This document shows positions 61,591 to 64,000 of a DNA stretch of 64,000 bases, piece after piece. Every line of letters starts with the position of its first letter. Position 1 is the first letter of the stretch. Both the position numbers and the translations under genes were made by a program. The notes beneath the pieces were generated by a model that saw nothing but the letters and a program-made list of their open reading frames with translations, did no database searches and was not told the origin of the DNA. Source of the stretch: Neptunitalea chrysea (GTDB taxonomy: Bacteria; Bacteroidota; Bacteroidia; Flavobacteriales; Flavobacteriaceae); contig NZ_BRVP01000013.1 of assembly GCF_027924145.1 (NCBI RefSeq), positions 1-64,000 of the forward strand. Reading direction: 5' to 3'.

Positions 61591-62267
61591 TTTATTCCTT
61601 CGTTTTGTTCTTTTCTCTTTCTGCTTTTCTTAAATTTTCTTACGTAATATACTATAAATCCAATTTGTAATAATGTACCAAAAACTGAAGGTAAAAATTG
61701 GCTATATGGTTGGTAATTCTCAAAAACAGTTCCTGAAAATGCAGATAACAATGCAGTAAATGCTCCAATCATTTTGAATATATGTTCAAAAAGCCACATA
61801 TTTCTGTAAGTCTTTTTTGGAATTAAATAACGTATAAAATCGTAAATAATTATCATTAATAAAGCTCCAACTGTACTATATACAATTATTGGTGACCAAT
61901 ACATCCCGATAGACTTGAAATAGTATAAAAAGTAAGAAACTGAAATAAGCGAAACAATAGCAAACGAAATATCAATTAATTTTGGACTATTAGATTTGGT
62001 TTGCAAAATCCTATATCCAGAGAACCCGTAATAGGCACTCAAAACAGTTATTATTAATAAAAAAGTATTTCGGTTAAAAATAAAAACCCCAATTAATCCT
62101 GTTAGCACAACAATTATTAAGAGTGTTAAAAAATAATTACCACTTTTTTTATGCCACTTTCCACCTTTTTTAATTGTCAAAGCTATAATTCCAAGTAATA
62201 TGGCAATTGAGCCTGAAATAACGTGAATAAAAATATTTGAATTATGTAAAAATGAATATTCAGACAT
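61569..62267 (-). CDS. DUF2306 membrane protein
   Basis: The 232-residue protein starts MSEYSFLHNSNIFIHVISGSIAILLGIIALTIKKGGKWHKKSG, the DUF2306 motif (HVxxGxIAxxxGxxAxxxxKGGxxHxxxG). It has about seven hydrophobic helices. The family is of unknown function, perhaps haem- or quinone-related by the conserved His pair. The last codons (TAHNSV) lie inside an attC-like arm. A second, broken copy of its first 17 codons is present at 63847-63942. Confidence 0.8.
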   Translation of the reverse strand: MSEYSFLHNSNIFIHVISGSIAILLGIIALTIKKGGKWHKKSGNYFLTLLIIVVLTGLIGVFIFNRNTFLLIITVLSAYYGFSGYRILQTKSNSPKLIDISFAIVSLISVSYFLYYFKSIGMYWSPIIVYSTVGALLMIIIYDFIRYLIPKKTYRNMWLFEHIFKMIGAFTALLSAFSGTVFENYQPYSQFLPSVFGTLLQIGFIVYYVRKFKKSRKRKEQNEGIKTAHNSV

Positions 62268-62407
62268 ATTAGAGTTTAATTAATTTTATTATTCTACCAA
62301 TTTCCTTTTTCATATAAATCCAAAAATGAAGCTGCTGAAAGATTGAAAAAGTCGACTAAAAAGTGAGCCAATATAATCCACTTTAAACTATCCGTTTTCT
62401 TATAGAG

Positions 62408-63313
62408 GTGATTTAAACTTTTATATATAAAAACAAGCAGTTCATAATTAGTAATTTAGAGTTGAACACCAATAAATTACAATTCAATGAACTGCAAGTA
62501 CACAAATTTACAAAAAGAGCTAAAAGAAAATTGTATTTTATGCTTTATTCCAAAAAATAAGCGAGGATTTACCAGTAGTTTTGATATGACTGCTATTTTT
62601 AAGTGTATTGTCCATAAACTCAAAACAGGCTGCCAATGGAGTTTTTTATTCGTTGATATAGAAGGATGTAAGCCACCTTTTTCTTGGCAAACAGTTTACT
62701 ATTACTATCGAAAGTGGAGCGAAAAAGGTGTTTTTAAAGAGATGTTTGAGACGTATTTGGAAATACAAAAAGATAAACTGGATACCGAAAAATTAAACCT
62801 TGACGGCACGCACAGTTTGGTAAATAAATCGGCACAAAGTGTAGCCTACCAACATCGGAAAAGAGGACGGACTTCTAATATTTTGATTATGACCGATGGG
62901 AAAGGTATCCCCATTGCTAATGGAGGAATCATTAGTGGAAACCATAACGACCTTTTCCAAATAGTTCCACAGTATGCACAGATGATAAGAGATTTAAAAA
63001 ATTGTGGGATTTGTACAGAAAACAGTATTCAAAATGCGGATAAAGGCTTTGATTCTAAAAACTTTAGAAGAGCCATACATAGAAGAAAAATGTTTGCTAA
63101 TATGGTTGAGAACAAGCGTAACAGAAAAACAAACAAAAGAGGGAGAAAACGATTTTTTAACCAAGATATTTATAACCAAAGGTTTGTAAATGAACGTACA
63201 TTTGCTTGGATGGACAGTTTTAGAACCTTACTAATACGATTTGATACATTAGATTCTTCTTGGTTGAATTGGCATTATTTAGCTTTTGCTCTTATTTTAA
63301 TAAAAGTTTAAAC
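62408..63313 (+). mobile_element. IS5-family insertion sequence, 906 bp
   Basis: The element is bounded by GTGATTTAAACTTTTAT on the left and ATAAAAGTTTAAAC on the right (TTTAAACTTTTAT is a perfect 13-bp inverted repeat). GAG is duplicated on both sides (62405-62407 and 63314-63316). It carries one transposase gene and interrupts the CPBP gene. Confidence 0.82.
62487..63311 (+). CDS. IS5-family transposase
   Basis: The 274-residue DDE transposase has an N-terminal helix-turn-helix region (SFDMTAIFKCIVHKLKTGCQWSFL, then PFSWQTVYYYYRKWSEKGVF). The catalytic residues are Asp106 (LNLDGTHS), Asp185 (QNADKGFDS) and Glu236 (VNERTFAWMDSFRTL). The C-terminal HYLAFALILIKV is typical of the IS427/IS5 group. 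The single reading frame is intact, so the element is probably active. The stop codon lies in the right inverted repeat. Confidence 0.9.
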   Translation: MNCKYTNLQKELKENCILCFIPKNKRGFTSSFDMTAIFKCIVHKLKTGCQWSFLFVDIEGCKPPFSWQTVYYYYRKWSEKGVFKEMFETYLEIQKDKLDTEKLNLDGTHSLVNKSAQSVAYQHRKRGRTSNILIMTDGKGIPIANGGIISGNHNDLFQIVPQYAQMIRDLKNCGICTENSIQNADKGFDSKNFRRAIHRRKMFANMVENKRNRKTNKRGRKRFFNQDIYNQRFVNERTFAWMDSFRTLLIRFDTLDSSWLNWHYLAFALILIKV

Positions 63314-63846
63314 GAGTTCATAAACTAATCCCCAAATTATTCCCATAATAAATGTCGAAATTATGACTATTAAACCACTATTTAACTCTGAATTTATCCC
63401 GAAAACTGCGTGATTTAATGCAAATACTAAACTTGTAAAAAGTATCGCCATCCATTTTGACCAGTTTTTAGAATACTCAAACAGGAGACCACGCCAATAG
63501 AATTCTTCAATCCAAGGATTAATTAAAGCCAAGAGTATCCAAGGCAACCAAACTTGCCAAATATCTAGTGTTTCATAGTGCATTAAAAACAAGGGCAGGG
63601 GAAGTATTCCAATAAATAGGGCTAAAATATTCCAACCAAAAGATCCTTTTGATTTTTGTAACCACGCCGTTCGGGTTTCTTTTTCAGTATATCTCAAAAT
63701 GAAAAATACAAACAGATACCATTCAATTAATATTATGGGTATAAACGCCCATTTTCCTATGAACTTTCCAAACAAAAATGCAATGGCGAAGTTAATGGCG
63801 ATAATCAATAATGGTGACGCAAGAACTATTTTCCTTTTTGTTAACT

Positions 63847-63942
63847 TCATACAGTTTTAGTTTTTATCCAATGTAATAAGGTAATTAAGCCTTCAATAAC
63901 TTGAATGAAAATATTTGAATTATGCAATAAAGAATAAGAAGC
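63847..63942 (-). pseudogene. duplicated 5' fragment of the DUF2306 gene
   Basis: The minus-strand frame after a TAG reads ASYSLLHNSNIFIQVIEG, matching EYSFLHNSNIFIHVISG at the start of the DUF2306 protein. It then diverges (LITLLHWIKTKTV) and its TGA overlaps the CPBP start codon (ATGA). The ATG is lost. It is a relic of a second DUF2306 copy. Confidence 0.6.
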
Positions 63943-64000
63943 CTATTGAAATTAATATTTTGGTGTTAATTTAATCTTAATGTCACTTGAAACATCGAAT

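Larger units (their letters stand above)
62294..63850 (-). pseudogene. CPBP intramembrane protease gene split by an IS
   Basis: The 5' part (63317-63850) encodes MKLTKRKIVLASPLL through GLVYEL and contains EEFYWRG (Glu115, Glu116, Arg120) and FALNHAVF (His147), the CPBP/Abi metalloprotease motifs. The 3' part (62294-62407) encodes LYKKTDSLKWIILAHFLVDF and on to EKGNW. Excision of the IS with one copy of the duplicated GAG gives 648 bp, exactly 216 codons, with the junction reading GLVYELYKKTDSLKW. The gene was therefore intact before insertion. As it stands it makes a 180-residue product missing the last helix. Confidence 0.85.

Noticed and set aside
1-64000. CRISPR arrays, tRNA or rRNA genes
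   Set aside because: I saw no regularly spaced direct repeats, cloverleaf-like blocks or rRNA-like GC-rich stretches; a tRNAscan or Infernal run would be needed to exclude small RNA genes.

Overview
The window is AT-rich chromosomal DNA from a member of the Bacteroidota, most likely a marine or environmental Flavobacteriaceae. The evidence is a SusC/SusD pair with a FecI/FecR-type sigma/anti-sigma pair, a type IX secretion C-terminal sorting domain, DUF3857 proteins, many Bacteroidota-type lipoproteins, almost no Shine-Dalgarno sequences, and several TTG-N19/20-TAnnTTTG promoters. I see no rRNA, tRNA or CRISPR array.

Layout. 1-3.3 kb is an accessory strip, all on the minus strand: an IS110 transposase end, a DUF4304-like protein, and an ECF42-type sigma/YCII/DUF6265 operon. 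It is separated by attC-like inverted-repeat brackets. 3.3-9.3 kb holds OsmC, a DUF4915/TIGR03032-like protein, a T9SS-exported FG-GAP protein, a large alpha-helical protein and small membrane proteins. 9.9-12.4 kb is a two-gene glycosyltransfer module (GT-C-like membrane protein plus GT2). 12.4-15.6 kb has gene relics, an SDR, and a tandem pair of zinc-ribbon membrane proteins, the second of which carries a 4-bp deletion. 15.8-17.5 kb is an unknown secreted protein.

17.6-29.4 kb is the most coherent system: fecI, fecR, susC, susD, a PKD-GDPD lipoprotein, a PKD/PQQ-propeller lipoprotein, a second GDPD, a terminator, then an OmpPLA-type phospholipase A1 with an intact His142/Ser144/Asn156 set. 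Together they read as an uptake and degradation locus for phospholipids or glycerophosphodiesters: PLA1 removes acyl chains, SusCD imports the deacylated diester, the GDPDs release glycerol-3-phosphate and the head-group alcohol, and FecIR senses the ligand.

29.4-43.4 kb is mixed: DUF1801, AraC/GyrI-like, AlkD-like, secreted unknowns, SDR, a truncated AraC gene, DUF2628, a PAS histidine kinase/response regulator pair, an AraC-like regulator and VOC. 43.7-49.2 kb is a small phage-like islet (DUF6633-like, DUF1376, tailspike-like beta-helix, DUF3127 OB-fold, two unknowns, and a divergent self-cleaving XRE/S24 repressor). 49.4-61.1 kb carries an outer-membrane barrel protein, a SANT-like/HNH endonuclease, a Lys-tailed protein, a ZipA-C-like lipoprotein, a thioredoxin-like gene with an in-frame TGA, a DUF3857 pair and a pseudouridine synthase. 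61.2-64 kb is again accessory: attC-like bracket, DUF2306, and a CPBP protease gene split by a 906-bp IS5-family element with a 3-bp target duplication.

Two unnamed repeat families run through the window. One is a dispersed intergenic palindromic element of about 55-100 bp (8 copies). The other is the inverted, attC-like cassette bracket at both accessory ends.
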